Assembly: GCF_013368755.1 (NCBI RefSeq)
Contig: NC_049563.1
Coordinates: forward strand, 4,712,001 to 4,776,000
DNA from: Talaromyces rugulosus
Taxonomy: Eukaryota > Ascomycota > Eurotiomycetes > Eurotiales > Trichocomaceae
DNA: 64,000 bases
Reading direction: 5' to 3'
Every line of letters begins with the position of its first letter. Positions within the stretch are counted from its first letter, which is position 1. Under the pieces are notes generated by a model. It had not been told where the DNA came from. It made no database searches and saw only the letters and a list, made by a program, of their open reading frames with translations. This document shows positions 9,463 to 21,312 of the stretch, one piece after another. Both the position numbers and the translations under genes were made by a program.

Positions 9463-12276
9463 TCATACAGTACCTAACAAGTTCGTGTCGGAAGAGACAA
9501 ATTCAAAAGCCTCCTGTAGCATGTTCTCAAATTTCTCGGTAGATAGCCCAAGCAACTCATTACTGAGTATTTCCATGCATTTCTCTCCATCCCAGCTTCT
9601 AAGTAACGATTTAAGAAGATCTCGCAAATTATATTCTCCCTTCTTTTGCATGATTTGCAGCGTTTTGTCGAGATCCTCTTTCCTCAGAGCCATTGTGAGA
9701 TGATGAACCTTGAAAAGATCGATGAGTATCTCACTCTGTGATGCTAAGAAATCATTGAGACGTTTAACTGTTACGCCTAGGCATCTCATTTGGAAGGAAT
9801 GAAGGTTTGGACTGAGGCCCTCCCAAGTTTCTAAAGATCGCCAAGTGGCATCTAGAAGATCCATCCCCTTTAATTCCTCGAGCAAGTCTTGAATCTGTTT
9901 AAGCTGTATAAAGTCCCCACCGGAAATAACATTGGTAGCGCGGTACATCAAATCATCTATATCCGCAAGAGTCAGTTTGCTAACCTGGCCTGGAGGGGCC
10001 CAGAATGAAGAGCTTGGGCTCTCAGCTCTTTCCCTGTCGGACTTTCGTTCTGATCGAAGCTTTTCTCGATAAATATCGTCGTAGTCATGAGAACAGGCAC
10101 TTTCACTTGCTTCATCGTCGGCGTTATCTTCCTCGGACATATCATTAGAGTCTTCTGAATCTGATTCACTGCTCGAGGATGATGTGATGTAGGACTCGTC
10201 ATTATCACCTTCTGAGTCCCAGACCGTTGCATCATAACTCCTGCCATGGAATGATTCGATCGTTCTATAAACGAAATATTCCGGAAAAAAGCCACTATCA
10301 ACGTCATCACGGCCAGCATCAGACGCATTTAAAGCTTTATTCTCTGGGATATGAGACGTGTCAGGATTAGTATCCTGTGTTTCGGCGTTCAACATAACAC
10401 TCTTTATCAGTTCTTCAAGTTCACCGATGCCACAATCCAGTGTATTATCTTCACAACCCAGCTTGTCATCTGCCTTATTATTTCCTTCAGCTTTGGCTGA
10501 ATAGACAATTGGAAAGGTTTGTTGGCCACCTGGACTTTTGGCAGCGCTTTCATCACCACTGCGAGTGGTTTCCTTATCGACCAAAGTCCTCGGCCCGGAT
10601 TTCATAGCTTGAGCTGAGCGAAATAGACCGAATTTAGGCCGCCAGTCCTCTCGGTGAGCCCCGAAAGGCTTCCTCTCATCATGGCTTGGTAATTTAATTC
10701 TGATTCTTCTCTCGCGAAAGGGGATATATACTGCACCCTTAGTCTTGGTTATGGTACTGGGAGCCCTAAAAACATCGGTTTTATGTTGTGAAGAAAATAG
10801 ACCACTTCCAATACTAGAAATCGTCTTTTCAGTTCCGGCTATATTAGGGCTTTTGAATGTCTGATTTCCTTGTGGTGCTGTCCTGGATAATATAGTACCA
10901 ATTGGAGATGGTAGAGAAAAAGAGACTGCAGATCGAATTTGGCTTATGCATGATGAAATTTGAGGTTTTAGAACTCTTGCGGCCCAAAATGTCATATTTT
11001 GGACAATTTCGCGCAGGGCTACTATGCACCAAGTTGCCGTGAGCGTACCAGCCCATATGCATATCATTCTCTGTAGCCCGTTAGTATAACAAAAGGATTG
11101 ATTTTAACAATCCATCTCATTCATGTCTATTTTCTATCCGAATGGTGAAACTCACAGTTAAGGGTTTGGGTGTTTCAGATTCCGAGAATGAAAGCCACAC
11201 CCGAATTTCAGGACCAGAGCATGTGAAAGTAATAACCGGGGGAATTTTGACTGTTGTTTCTGCCCAGGGGGACTTATATAGATGCCTCAGGATGTCCAAA
11301 GCAGCATGGGCCCCATCGGCGGCTCGGCAGTAACATAATTCAGCTGGCTCTGTGGCAGATTGCACCTCTACCAATGCCCACGGAAAACATATCAAATCGC
11401 GTCGTTCCAACCTTTGACTTTCGGTTATGTGCGCTTTTAATGTTGAAGGATGGACAGTAGGGAAGGAGATAATTGGAGCCAGATCACCGAGGTCGTTGAT
11501 AGAGAAGTTTGCTACGCACTCATTGCGATTGAACCCAGTTGGCGTCTTCTCAGTAGTGAATATGCACGGGAAATCCGTAGGTAAAAGTCGGCTGAAGAGC
11601 GTCTTCAGAGATTTGGTTCAGCTTCGAAAGACCTGCCCAAGGTATGGTTTTCTCTCTGAAGAGAAGTTTATTAGTTTTGAATGTATGCCTTAGATATTTG
11701 AGAAGGATGTGCCGACATACAGAGACCAAGCGTCAAAAAGTTTACTGTAAGACGTATTGTCAGTCGCACGACACGAATGAAGCTATCGGCATGAGGTCTA
11801 ACTCACCCATGTTTTGAGGTTTGTATAGCCGAATCTTCGAAGCTTTGAAATATATAAGACCGCAGAAAATCCTCCCACGTCTCCTGGGAAACTTTTGCTG
11901 CAGCATACTCTCGACCCATGCGGGCTATTTTTGCTACTTGTTCAAACTTATCCTCTGTTGCCTTGATCTCTCTGGTCATGGATTGGACGAGATTATGGGG
12001 AATAGAGAAAAAAACCGATTGGGGTGGAAGGACGCTGTAATCTGCCTTTATCATATCGACAGATTGCTGCTCCTTTTCAAATAGAGATTTCAGACTACCA
12101 GGAACTTGAATGTCATGGTCTAAGAGAGCCTCTCTTATGTATTCCACATGTTCAGGTACCTGGACCATGTTTTTTCCATCGAGTTTGTTGCTGTGGGGTG
12201 AAAAGACGTCTTCCGAAAAGGTGATTCCGTGCCGTTCTAACAATATCCGTTCGAGTGTTAATTTGCGTGACGACAT
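9463..12276 (-). CDS. Fungal protein of unknown function, possible PD-(D/E)XK-like core
   Basis: A multi-exon gene of about 845 aa. Exon 1 (12276-11807) is helical. After a 24-nt exon (11744-11721), the middle exon (11591-11156) holds RRDLICFPWALVEVQ, then ELCYCRAADGAHAAL and VITFTCSGPEIRVWL. The last exon (11070-9463) starts RMICIWAGTLTATW, followed by a disordered acidic Ser-rich region and a helical C-terminus. The FPWAxVE/CYCxAA/FTCxGPEx/MxCIW order is common in unassigned fungal proteins that resemble restriction-endonuclease folds, where the first block normally reads E-x-K. Here it reads EVQ, so catalysis may be lost. Splicing of intron 2 is ambiguous: an acceptor at 11656 with a good ACTAAT branch site gives a frame that ends near 11575, while an acceptor at 11592 keeps the gene open. 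The protein may be intact or newly frameshifted. Confidence 0.6.
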
Positions 12277-13289
12277 GTTGTGGATTGGTGTGAATATGTA
12301 AATCTTGTTGGCTGACGAGGATGCTCATGGCAGAGTAAAAGAACATTGGGGCTTGGTTGCAATGAGTTACCAGCGGATTCTTGATCGGTGGAATGATGGC
12401 GCTTTAGGCGCATGCAGCTAATCAATTAGTGAACGGCCCCGTCCGACCCCGATGAAATAAATGACCTTTAGTCATGTTTTGGTGTCGTAACGTCTCCGAC
12501 ACCCTGAGGAAACCCGATTTCATCTGATATAGTAAATCTTGATCAAATCTGAACGGTTTGAGTATGAATTGAGTATGCTATAACTAGCACTCAATAAGTA
12601 CGTAGTAAATGCTCGTCATGCCGAAAGGATGAAGTACAATATTGATGATGTCGCGTAAAAGCAGCCAGGAGTTGTGACAGATGTCATTGATAACATTGAA
12701 ACCACATAGTATTATTCTTCAGTAACTTAAAAGGTTTATCAATTGATAAGTATATAAGCCGTAGACTACATACACCTACATAATATTCTTACTGGCAACC
12801 TAAACTATTACTTCTATTTTATATAGTAGCTTCGAACATTGAAATGACATGCCAACACCTGAAGTCATATCCGATCAATCAATACCGGCATAATGCATCA
12901 TCGTGAAATTTTAGCTGTATCTCTTGACAATATCCACCTCGTGTTTTATCCAAGCGCCTCTCGAATACGCAGTACCTAATTCGTGGGGGGGCTATGCATA
13001 TCCCGGTCAGTAACGATGATTGGTTCTAACAGTGTGACATCTGCAGACAGTCTTGCAGATGGCACGTCACATGTAGGAAGGCTCCATGAACCGTTCTAAA
13101 TATTCTCATTATTTAAGTCTATAGATTCAATCTCCTCCTTGGAGTAGCATATGACCGAAAGGTCGAAATATCCAAGCTCAAGTGACAAACTCTTAGGAAG
13201 GCAAACAAACAATGAAGTCAATCGTTATTGTATGGTAAGGAATACCCGGAGTTCGTATTTATTGCCATGATCATATGGCTTATGCCTTG
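12277..13289. other. AT-rich gap upstream of the 845-aa gene
   Basis: About 1 kb without a credible gene. It presumably includes the promoter of the minus-strand gene. No structured RNA was recognised. Confidence 0.5.
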
Positions 13290-13919
13290 GTTTTGTGTAA
13301 TTCTGATAAATAGAGCAGGTCTTCACAAACTGGGCAGCCTCTTTCGTTGCTCTCTGTATGAAAATCTGTCTACTCTTTTCACCAGTTTGTCTGAGCCGCC
13401 GCAGCCTAGTTCGTCGTGTGCCATTTCGAGAATCTTACGACTAACTTATCTGGTATGCAAAGGCTTCCTCACCCTGCAAAGTCCATTGGATATAACGGGC
13501 CATTTTCCTGGATCTGTTAAGGCAATTGGGCACTTTTCCTCCTGGCGTCTCTGCCAGCTTTCTCTCATCTTACAACTGGTCAATGATTTGTGACCACTTC
13601 TTATCCTTTGTGTAACTAGTTACGACTTTCCTACGTGCCGTTTCAACCAGTGAAGTCGAGTAGATCAGATCGGGTTATATCTCAGGGGCGTCTCAATTAT
13701 ACACATCGATCTCCAACAGCGGTGCGTTTGGTGCGGTGTTCGGAGAGGATTAGTTCGATCTGAAATCTCTGTATCTATTGCAATGCTAATGCCAGTCAGA
13801 ATATTCGAGTTCACGAGAACTATCTTTTCCAGATCAGTTAGTTCAGATGCGTACCACTCTGAGGCCGCTCCTTTCAGAGGCATGTAGATGCGTGTGAACT
13901 CTTTTTTCTTTGTGTGCAA
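13290..13919 (-). mobile_element. Deleted Gypsy-like retrotransposon relic (gag next to integrase)
   Basis: On the minus strand, the frame 13919-13665 contains LKGAASEWYASELTDLEKIV. This resembles the 'L.G.A..W...L' core of fungal Gypsy gag proteins. Further on (about 13510-13325) another frame reads NGLCRVRKPLHTR, a stop, then RKILEMAHDELGCGGSDKLV, the H2C2 zinc-binding start of a Gypsy-type integrase (the second His-x-x-Gly position shows Gly-Cys). Gag and integrase are therefore in the right order but adjacent, so protease and reverse transcriptase have been lost by deletion. The frames are short and interrupted, so the element is dead. The call rests on motif memory and not on an alignment. 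Confidence 0.58.
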
Positions 13920-14444
13920 TATTTCTGACTACCGTACAGAATATATGATCATCCTGATAGAATATTTGGTAACTTATTGTTGCTACTGCTCCGGTGGCAC
14001 ACAGACCATGCTCTTCAGATCGGGGTAAACGTGAACAATCTCATATTGTTTCCAGTTTGTCGGGTCAGCCGCCCGCGAGGTCCGAAATAGGAAATAGGAG
14101 ACAGGGACCAGGGCACCTGCTGTTGTTTCAGGGCAGCTCGAGGTCAGCTGATCAAGGCTCACAATCAAGACGCCTTCTGCCCCTCTTTCTATTCTTCTCC
14201 CCCCCCCCCCCCCCCCCTCTCTTCCTCCACTCCACACACTCATTTTAACCCAGCATTCATTGCATTTCACATTTCTCCGTTTATCGTTTTGTAATTTCTA
14301 GCATCAACTAGTGCTTGTTAGTATTCTGGAACCCCTTTTATCCTCTTGAGAATGAGAACTTCTGGCTAACTGGATATAGTTTCGGACCCCGTGAATCACT
14401 ATTCTACCGCAGCCGTTACCACACCGACATACTGGAAATGCCAG
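13920..14444. other. Pyrimidine-rich leader with a 19-C run
   Basis: Contains a run of 19 cytosines at 14199-14217 within a C/T-rich stretch, which is typical of a fungal promoter or 5' UTR on the plus strand. It precedes the small spliced gene at 14445. A possible branch and acceptor (GCTAAC then ATAG near 14392) suggests an extra 5' exon could exist. Confidence 0.5.
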
Positions 14445-15120
14445 ATGACGGATGTTGTAAAAATCGGCGCAATCAAAATCGACCTTAGCGGGTGAGTCTA
14501 TCAACACATCTTGGTGATCTTTCACGCTGGAGATTCTCACAGTGTGTGATTCAGCGAAGGCCGCTACATCTCGGTGGCCGTGGTCGCGGTGTTCGGAAGC
14601 ATGGGCCATCTCTCAATAGCGATCGCCCTTGCGTATGCTTTGAAAGCATATTCAAAGTAAGGATTAATTCTTTCTTTGTGGATTTTCTTTTCATAAGGAG
14701 CGTCTATTAATAGATCGAGCAGGAAATCCACCACAACCGCCGTCGATCCTGAAGATGCTTCCTAGTTAGTATTCGTTCTTGTTGATGTGGATTTTCCATT
14801 TACAAGGAGCGCATATTAACAGACCAAGTGGAAGATCCGACAAAGAAGCCAGCGACAAAGAAGCCAGCGAACGTCGAGAACCAGGAAGTTCTAGAAACGG
14901 AGACTGCTGCCGAACGCTCTGGATGGTCCATATAATTTTCCATACCCCAGATGACTACTACCGATCGCTTCGGAAAGTCTATCCTATTTTTTATGCCTTA
15001 AGGAGACCGCTACAGACTACTCTCGGACTACTACATCTATACTGCAGTAGAGGAGCTACCTACCTTTCATGTTCAATAGCTTGGCGGCATTGTCTCTCCT
15101 ACATGGAGACTACGTGCTGA
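14445..15120 (+). CDS. Small single-pass membrane protein with two alternative last exons
   Basis: Exons 14445-14491 and 14555-14656 join in phase to give a hydrophobic helix (ISVAVVAVFGSMGHLSIAIA) preceded by a short polar N-terminus. The GTAAGG donor at 14657 can use either of two acceptors. Acceptor 14713 gives a short Ser/Thr-rich tail ending at TAG 14763-14765 (66 aa total). Acceptor 14822 gives a charged tail with the repeat SDKEA, ending at TGA 15118-15120 (148 aa). Both joins keep the frame. The two acceptor regions are clear duplicates of each other (see repeats). No family was recognised. The start is chosen as the first ATG in the open frame; an upstream exon beginning near 14393 is possible. 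Expression is not shown. Confidence 0.5.
14676..14730 (+). repeat. Duplicated intron-exon boundary, copy 1
   Basis: TGTGGATTTTC, then AAGGAGCG, an ATTAA.AG acceptor and the first codons of the exon. It matches 14787-14840 at about four fifths of positions. Confidence 0.75.
14787..14840 (+). repeat. Duplicated intron-exon boundary, copy 2
   Basis: Tandem copy of 14676-14730, 111 bp downstream. It includes an equivalent AACAG acceptor in the same phase. Confidence 0.75.
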
Positions 15121-15555
15121 TCTAATTGTTTGTATATGAGTTACATCTGATTTTTTACTTAGTATGGGTTAACCAATCTGTCTGGTGTATTTCAATTTGC
15201 GGCGGTTTTCAAATGTAATTAATTAGGGAGGATGGGCAGCGTGAAGTGAAACTGTTATTAGTCCCAGATGCCTTGGATATCCGTATTCATTGGTTTCATC
15301 TATATCAATTTACTCTTATCTATACACATGATAGTAATTGTGATAATGCTAGTAACCCGAAACGCTTCGTGTCGTGTCGTTCATTTTCTACCCGGTTTTA
15401 GGATTTTTTAATTCATTATATTTTAAGAATACATTGCTTGTCATAGCTCAGAGCAGGGCCATCCAGCCGTTTCATATCGCAGAACATCACCATAGGCTTA
15501 ACCATAGGCTCACAGCATAATCCTAGATAAGTTTTCGGTATCTGGAGCGCGACTC
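15121..15555. other. AT-rich convergent gap
   Basis: Separates the small membrane gene from the 3' end of MKT1. No gene seen. Confidence 0.5.
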
Positions 15556-18183
15556 TCAGCGGTGGCTAACAAGCCACTTGTTTGCTTTATCCCATAGCTT
15601 GGCGTCCTTGAATTCGTTTGGCGCGTTTTGAGAAGCGGCGTAGACCTATTGGGGAAATGTTAGAAAGAGTTCGTATATAAACAAGCTAGTCAACGTACCG
15701 CGTCCCACAAAGCAAATGCAGTGTCCAGGTTGTCCTCAAAGCTCTCGCTATGTTGAAACCACTCCTTGCCCCTGGCCTTGACTTCTTCACCGGTCTTGGG
15801 TGACGATGATTCTGGCTGGAGGAGCAAGTCGTCGAGGTACGTCCGAACAGCAATTCCCAGGCCGCAGTCGTTGTCCTCAATAAATGGTAGCCTTTTGCGA
15901 GAAAGAAACAATATTAGTAAAATGTGTTACATCAACAAGAGTGTACTCACTTAAAGCTAAGAGAAGTCAACCCTTCGTTTCCAATGTTCCGGTCCACTTC
16001 GCCGCCCAGGAGCATTGAAGTCAGCACTACTTCAATAAGATCTCTTAGAGTTCGGCGAACAGCAGAAATCAGCGAACGGAAGGAAAGGAGCTGTCGGCTC
16101 AACGGCCCCGAGTAGCCAATTGGCTTGTGCTTCAGTTTTCCGATGCATGCGACCCGGGATACCAGCAAGTTAAATGACTTGTCTTCTTCTACAGAATAAT
16201 TAGCAAACATTCACGACGTATGAAACAAGACTAGGAATGATAAAAGTTGTACCTGAACCTCGCATTGGACCACCAGAGTGCTGGGGGAACCAATCTTTGG
16301 GCCCAAGAACCCCCAAACGCAACATTTCGACAGCGACGAAGATCGATTCTACAGTCTGAATGTTGAGTGGAGTCCCGGCTGCTTCGAGTGCATCGACAGC
16401 CTTGTTGTAGCACGACCCCCAGCTTGTAAGCTCATGTTTATCGTTGACGTAACCGCGAAGCTGCAAGAAACCTAGAATGGCCTGGTGCAAGATTTCATCC
16501 TCCGATGATAAAGGCTACGAGAGCACAAGAGTCAGTTGTCGTTCAATTGATTCAGGAAGGGAAAATCTCATACACTAGAAGACTCTTTGGAAGCGAAAGT
16601 CGTAGCAACAAATTCAGGGTCTTTCAAGCTTTCCGTGGCAAATTTTAACGATACTCGGGGAGCCTAGAATACAAAAGTAAGCACATATACATGTAATATA
16701 AAGGAGACTTCTCACCTCAAGTTTAGCCAATTTGGAGGGTAGTTTTTGGTGGCTGATTTTCCAGCTGCGGATGGTATCTCTGACTGATGGGGTGTTCTTG
16801 AGTTCTATAGTGCGGCCAGGATTGTCTTCATACCACAGACGGACGTTGATATTTTTGGTCTGGTAGAAGCGATGGAGGCAGTTGGAGAGCAAGCAGATGG
16901 CTTGCTCCCGAATTGGCATGAGAAGCTGACCGGTGAGACGGCGGTAGACCTCAGAATCCTCGACACCAAATGGCAAAGATACTGTTAATTGGCCAGAGGT
17001 CAAATTATTGGGAACAGTTGGGCCCAGCAGGCCTCTGGAAATGTAATAGTATAGCTCTTCAGGGAGGCGTTGGCCAATCAGCTCGTGCACATCTGACGGG
17101 GCCGAGTCCGGCTCTAGCGGTCCGACTCGTCCTTCACGGTCAGTGATGACATGATGTTTGACGGACAAATAGGCGCGCTTGTAGCGGTCGAGGTAATCCA
17201 GCTCCTGTACCCGGCGGTCTTCTTCGAACTGAGAGCAAAGAGCAATGGCGTTGCGGCCCGCGCTATTGAAGATATTCAATGCGTCACGGGCGTTCCACGA
17301 ACGTCCAGGAAAGGGACTGGTTTCAAACGGCGGGAAAGTACGAAGGAACGGGCCTCCCAAAAGAAGAGCAAAGTCGAGAAATTGTTCATTTGTAAGACGG
17401 CCGAACTCCTCCTTGCAGTTTTCCTTAGATACCCAGTAGAACTGACTGGACTCCAGATCGAGTCGGATGATTAGTTTCTCGACGTCGAAAAGGAACACGT
17501 CGGTAGAGCCCCAGACGAAGTCGATAAAAGGCTTCGGAGAGCTCTCAAAGTGCTTGAGCTATAATCAGACAACGTGGTTAGCGTCACAGAAATTTTGGAT
17601 GAATTTGGGCTCGTCGTTTGTGAATGGCATACCTGGGCGGCAGCGCTGTATGGCGCAACAAAGAAATCAATTCCATTCTCATGCAAGATTTTCTGCAGAA
17701 ATCGATAAAGCTCTTCAGGCTTAGGGGTGCCTATTCCACGATACACATCAGCAACCTGCCCGGATATTCTCACTATTTCTTGCTCGTCAGGCTCACCTGC
17801 GTTGCTGAACGCATCAACCACCTGGTCAGCTTGCTGCTGGTCATATAAATCCCAAGCCTGCTCAAAAGCACGCGCAGACTCGGCGCGCGTAGACTCTGTA
17901 CGAGAGCGGTTTTGTGACTCCTCCACACCGAATTGCAGACCGTCGAAAACAAAAGTGACGCTGATGCCCAGCTCCTTGAGCGCGCTAAGTTCTCGCTCGA
18001 TATTAGCTCTGAGAGCAAACGGAAGGCCACCGAGGGCGATCAGGAGGGGTTCGCGGGTCGAGTGATGGTGAAGGTGCTGGTGCAAGTAATAAGTGGCATC
18101 GATGCCAATCACGGTGCCTTTCAGGCTGGAAAGAGCGAGGGTATACGGACGGTTTGCAGCCCAGTCATCCAGCGCACGAACGG
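15556..18183 (-). CDS. MKT1: MKT1-like post-transcriptional regulator
   Basis: Relative of yeast Mkt1, which acts with Pbp1 on mRNA fate. It has an inactive XPG/FEN-type nuclease fold at the N-terminus. Visible parts: the XPG-N element LKGTVIGIDATYYLHQHL; the XPG-I-like region with KPEELYRFLQKILHENGIDF and the pairing FVWGSTDVFLFD after splicing at 17632/17559; then the Mkt1 N- and C-terminal domains ending DKANKWLVSHR. At least six exons are seen, with acceptors or donors near 15646/15698, 15905/15951, 16203/16251, 16495/16570 and 16663/16715. The first coding exon was not found. The exon starting at 18183 follows a good CTTCTGCAG acceptor and encodes AVRALDDWAANRP, where the family usually begins almost at once, so a tiny first exon upstream is likely. 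Confidence 0.85.
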
Positions 18184-19103
18184 CTGCAGAAGTCAGTTTT
18201 CCCGGTGTCCTTTTGTATGTATTTGGGACATAGTTTTCGGGCCCATTGGAATCACGAAGGGGACGTACACGGCATGATGAAAGCTGGAGCTGTTGAGCAA
18301 TGTCAAACGAAATGCAAATGCGGGCGCCGCAAAGAAGTCTCCAGACTCTTGGGAAAGAGGGAAATACCGGCACAGCTTCTTGGACAGCCGGGGTATGCTG
18401 CGCAGCGGTGTTTTCAATATGGATATAAGGCCAGAAAGAACAAAACACGAACAAGTAACGATTGAATCAAAATAATTGACTCTCAACAAATAGTGCTTCG
18501 GTCGTGATGGTGGTGGAGTGTGCCTTCCGGCGCTAGTCGACAGCTCCTTTAGCTGTGACTCTGCCGGAGAAGGCGCTGGCCGGCGGCTGGCACGTGATGT
18601 GCATGCAGAGAAGGAGCAGTCACCTTTACATCGCGGCTTCTTTGATATTAAATCATCTCCGTATTCACCTCGTGCTATCTCAAGAGCGGTTTTTCCTAGT
18701 ATGTACAAACCAAGGTGGCTACATTTCTGGCATTGGCGAGACAGCCCATTTCTGACCCCTCACTAGCACAAGTCGGGATCAAAAATCCATACATCGCATC
18801 AATTGAGTCAATGGGAAATTTGGAGTGAACATTTGGAACCGTTGATACTCTCGTCGGCATCAATTGATAGCTCGCCAGGTCTGCGATCGGATCGGCCCAT
18901 TCCGACAACATCACCACGCCGGACGCGAGTAATTACATAAAGCCATGCTCTGATACGTCCTGATAAGAATCAGATTACATCTTTAAAAAAGAGGACCCCC
19001 GCATTCCCATACTACACGAACGAACACTTACTCGGCGATCCTTCCAATACGGTCTACTTGTCCAAGCAGCTATTCGGCTTTTTTTGCAGGGAAAAGAGAA
19101 AAT
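18184..19103. other. Divergent promoter region between MKT1 and the oxygenase
   Basis: Bidirectional upstream region that should contain the missing first exon of MKT1 and the 5' leader of the oxygenase. Overlapping frames on both strands have no recognisable content. Confidence 0.5.
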
Positions 19104-20477
19104 ATGGCGTCAACCAATCCAATTCAACTCCCCGTCATCGATATATCAGACCCATCCAATGCGGCAACCGGCCGCGAAATGCTGGATGCCGCTGTCAAGT
19201 ACGGTTTCTTCTACGTCCACGGAAAGGGAAGCGACTTTACGGCCGCACAGGTCGATTCGACGTTTGACATTGTATGCGTCCCTGGTTTAAACAAGCGAAC
19301 CCTTCGTTGATACAGGTTTAGTCGAAAAAGTTCTTCGCCTTGCCAAAGGAGGAAAAGGAGACATGTCGGATCCGGACTGATGTATGAGGTAGCAGAAGAG
19401 CCCCAGGACTTTTCCATTGCTAAGGCTTGCATAGAATCGAGGGTGGTCAGGGATGCACTCGGAGATTCTAGACCCGGAACACCAGCGAGTATGTTAAGCC
19501 AGAAATTTTGAGTCATATATATTAACGTCAGAACAAGACGGGCGATTTCAAAGAGTATATACTCATTGACCTCCAACTGATGTCTACATACTAACCGCAA
19601 AACAGAGCGTTGAACTTTGGTGAATTCCAAGACGGCAAGCCCCAACAGCCTCTCCCTACAGCTCTCCATTCCGACGAAGCAGAAATCGGACATTTCGCGA
19701 GCCTGTGCAATAAAACCTGTGCAGCCGTCCTGAGACTACTTGCCTTGGGGTTAGAAGTACATATACATCAATATTCGGTCATGAATACATGGAATATACT
19801 TACTTGCGACCTAGATCGACTCAGAGTACTTTGTGACTCGCCACGACGCTTCTCGCGGCGCAACAGGCTCGATTCTTCGCTTTTTATACTACCCATCCAT
19901 CAGCTCGCCCGCATCGTCGACGTACCAGCACGACATTGACGTCCGCGCCGGTGCTCACTCCGACTACGGAACAATCACGCTCTTGTTCCAACGACCAGGC
20001 CAGCCGGGCCTCGAAATCCTGACAGCTTCGGACACAGAAGGAAACAACAACAATTGGGCTCCCGTACCTGTCTGGCCCGAAGGCGCCACATCCGAAGCCG
20101 ACGAGTTCCCTCCAATTCTGATAAATATCGGCGACATGCTGAGTTTCTGGACGAACGGACTACTCAAATCGACCATCCACCGGGTCGTTTTTCCTCACGC
20201 CGAGCGAGATCCAGCCGCGACAGTAAAGTCTCCAGATAGGTATAGCGTCGTGTTCTTCTGCCACCCGATCGACAACTGCAACCTCGTACCACCGGTCCCG
20301 AGTACACTCGTCGCTGCTGCTGGGGCAGATCAAAAGAGCGTCGAAAGTGGCAAAGTCGGGTTTGGCGGTGGCGCGGGCTTGCTGAGCGAAAGACGGTCGA
20401 TGACAGCCAAGGAGTACCTCAATATGCGTCTCTCTGCTACGTATGACGACCGAGAGGAGGTCGCATCTACAAAGTAA
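19104..20477 (+). CDS. 2-oxoglutarate/Fe(II)-dependent oxygenase (isopenicillin N synthase-like)
   Basis: A 372-aa member of the DIOX_N plus 2OG-FeII_Oxy family. The N-terminus IQLPVIDISD with KYGFFYVHGKG is typical. Six exons (19104-19271, 19322-19381, 19435-19488, 19532-19554, 19606-19756, 19815-20477) join in phase and rebuild the conserved RGWSGMHSE and FGEFQDG segments. The iron ligands are His200 and Asp202 (AGAHSDYGTITLL) and His274 (STIHRVVF). Arg294 in DRYSVVFF would bind 2-oxoglutarate. Substrate unknown: such enzymes act in gibberellin-like, flavonoid-like and secondary pathways, and many single copies are uncharacterised. There are no biosynthetic neighbours, so a cluster role is not suggested. 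Confidence 0.88.
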
Positions 20478-20890
20478 TGTTTTTTTAGGATATACGAGAA
20501 TAAATTTCATGATGAATCTCAGATAAGATACCTCATTGAGAATGTTGTAGTAGCTGATGAATAATGTGGACTCGGCATATGGACATTAGAAAAAACACCT
20601 TTAAAAAAAAGATGATGAATGCGCCTTTGAAACAAAAACTAATAAGAAAGTAGTAACATAAATGGAGAGAAAAAATCACATTCATACATTGCAAATGATT
20701 TGATTTGGCGCAAGAAAGAGAGAAACAAGTTCGTCAGGTTGGATGGGTGAATTAATCAAAACAAAGATGCATGGAGATGGTCAAATAAGTCAAAAAACAA
20801 AAAGAAAAAGCAAAACGTCATGAAAAAACCATATACTCCAATGGTATTCCCATAAACACAGGGTGGCCTGGGAAATAAGCCAATGTAGTG

Positions 20891-20921
<31 letters not shown>

Positions 20922-21312
20922 AAGGAGGGGTATGAGAGTCAATGAGGTAAAATGCATTTCCAAATAGTGTGTAGGTATGTGTGTGTGCAAGTGTAAATGG
21001 TAAATGAAAACAAGGTATCTTCAAGATGGAGTATAGAACAACGCCGCCCAGAGTACTCAACTCATTAGCAGAAGCCATATGCAATAGATATGATCCTGCA
21101 AGAGTACCGGAATGCCATGGAAATCACAAAGTTAAACAACCCAATCAATGTGATGTAAGTAGCAAGACGAAAACGAACGCTATGCGGACAGTCTCCTTTT
21201 TTTCTCTTCTCTCTTCGTCCCCCAGGAGACAGTGATGCATTATTGAAACAGAACATTTGACGACTGCGAGAAAAAAAGTAGCCAAAAAAAGAAAATTCAC
21301 GGAGTGCTGGGA
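20478..21312. other. Convergent gap with 30-A run
   Basis: Contains a run of 30 adenines at 20891-20920 and otherwise A-rich sequence. It lies between the 3' ends of the oxygenase and samB. No gene. Confidence 0.55.

Noticed and set aside
13228..13593. 121-codon plus-strand frame
   Set aside because: The opposite strand reads as an integrase relic; the plus frame is its shadow.
18193..18708. 171-codon minus-strand frame upstream of MKT1
   Set aside because: It ends in the leader of MKT1 in another frame and has no domain; it may only overlap the missing first exon.
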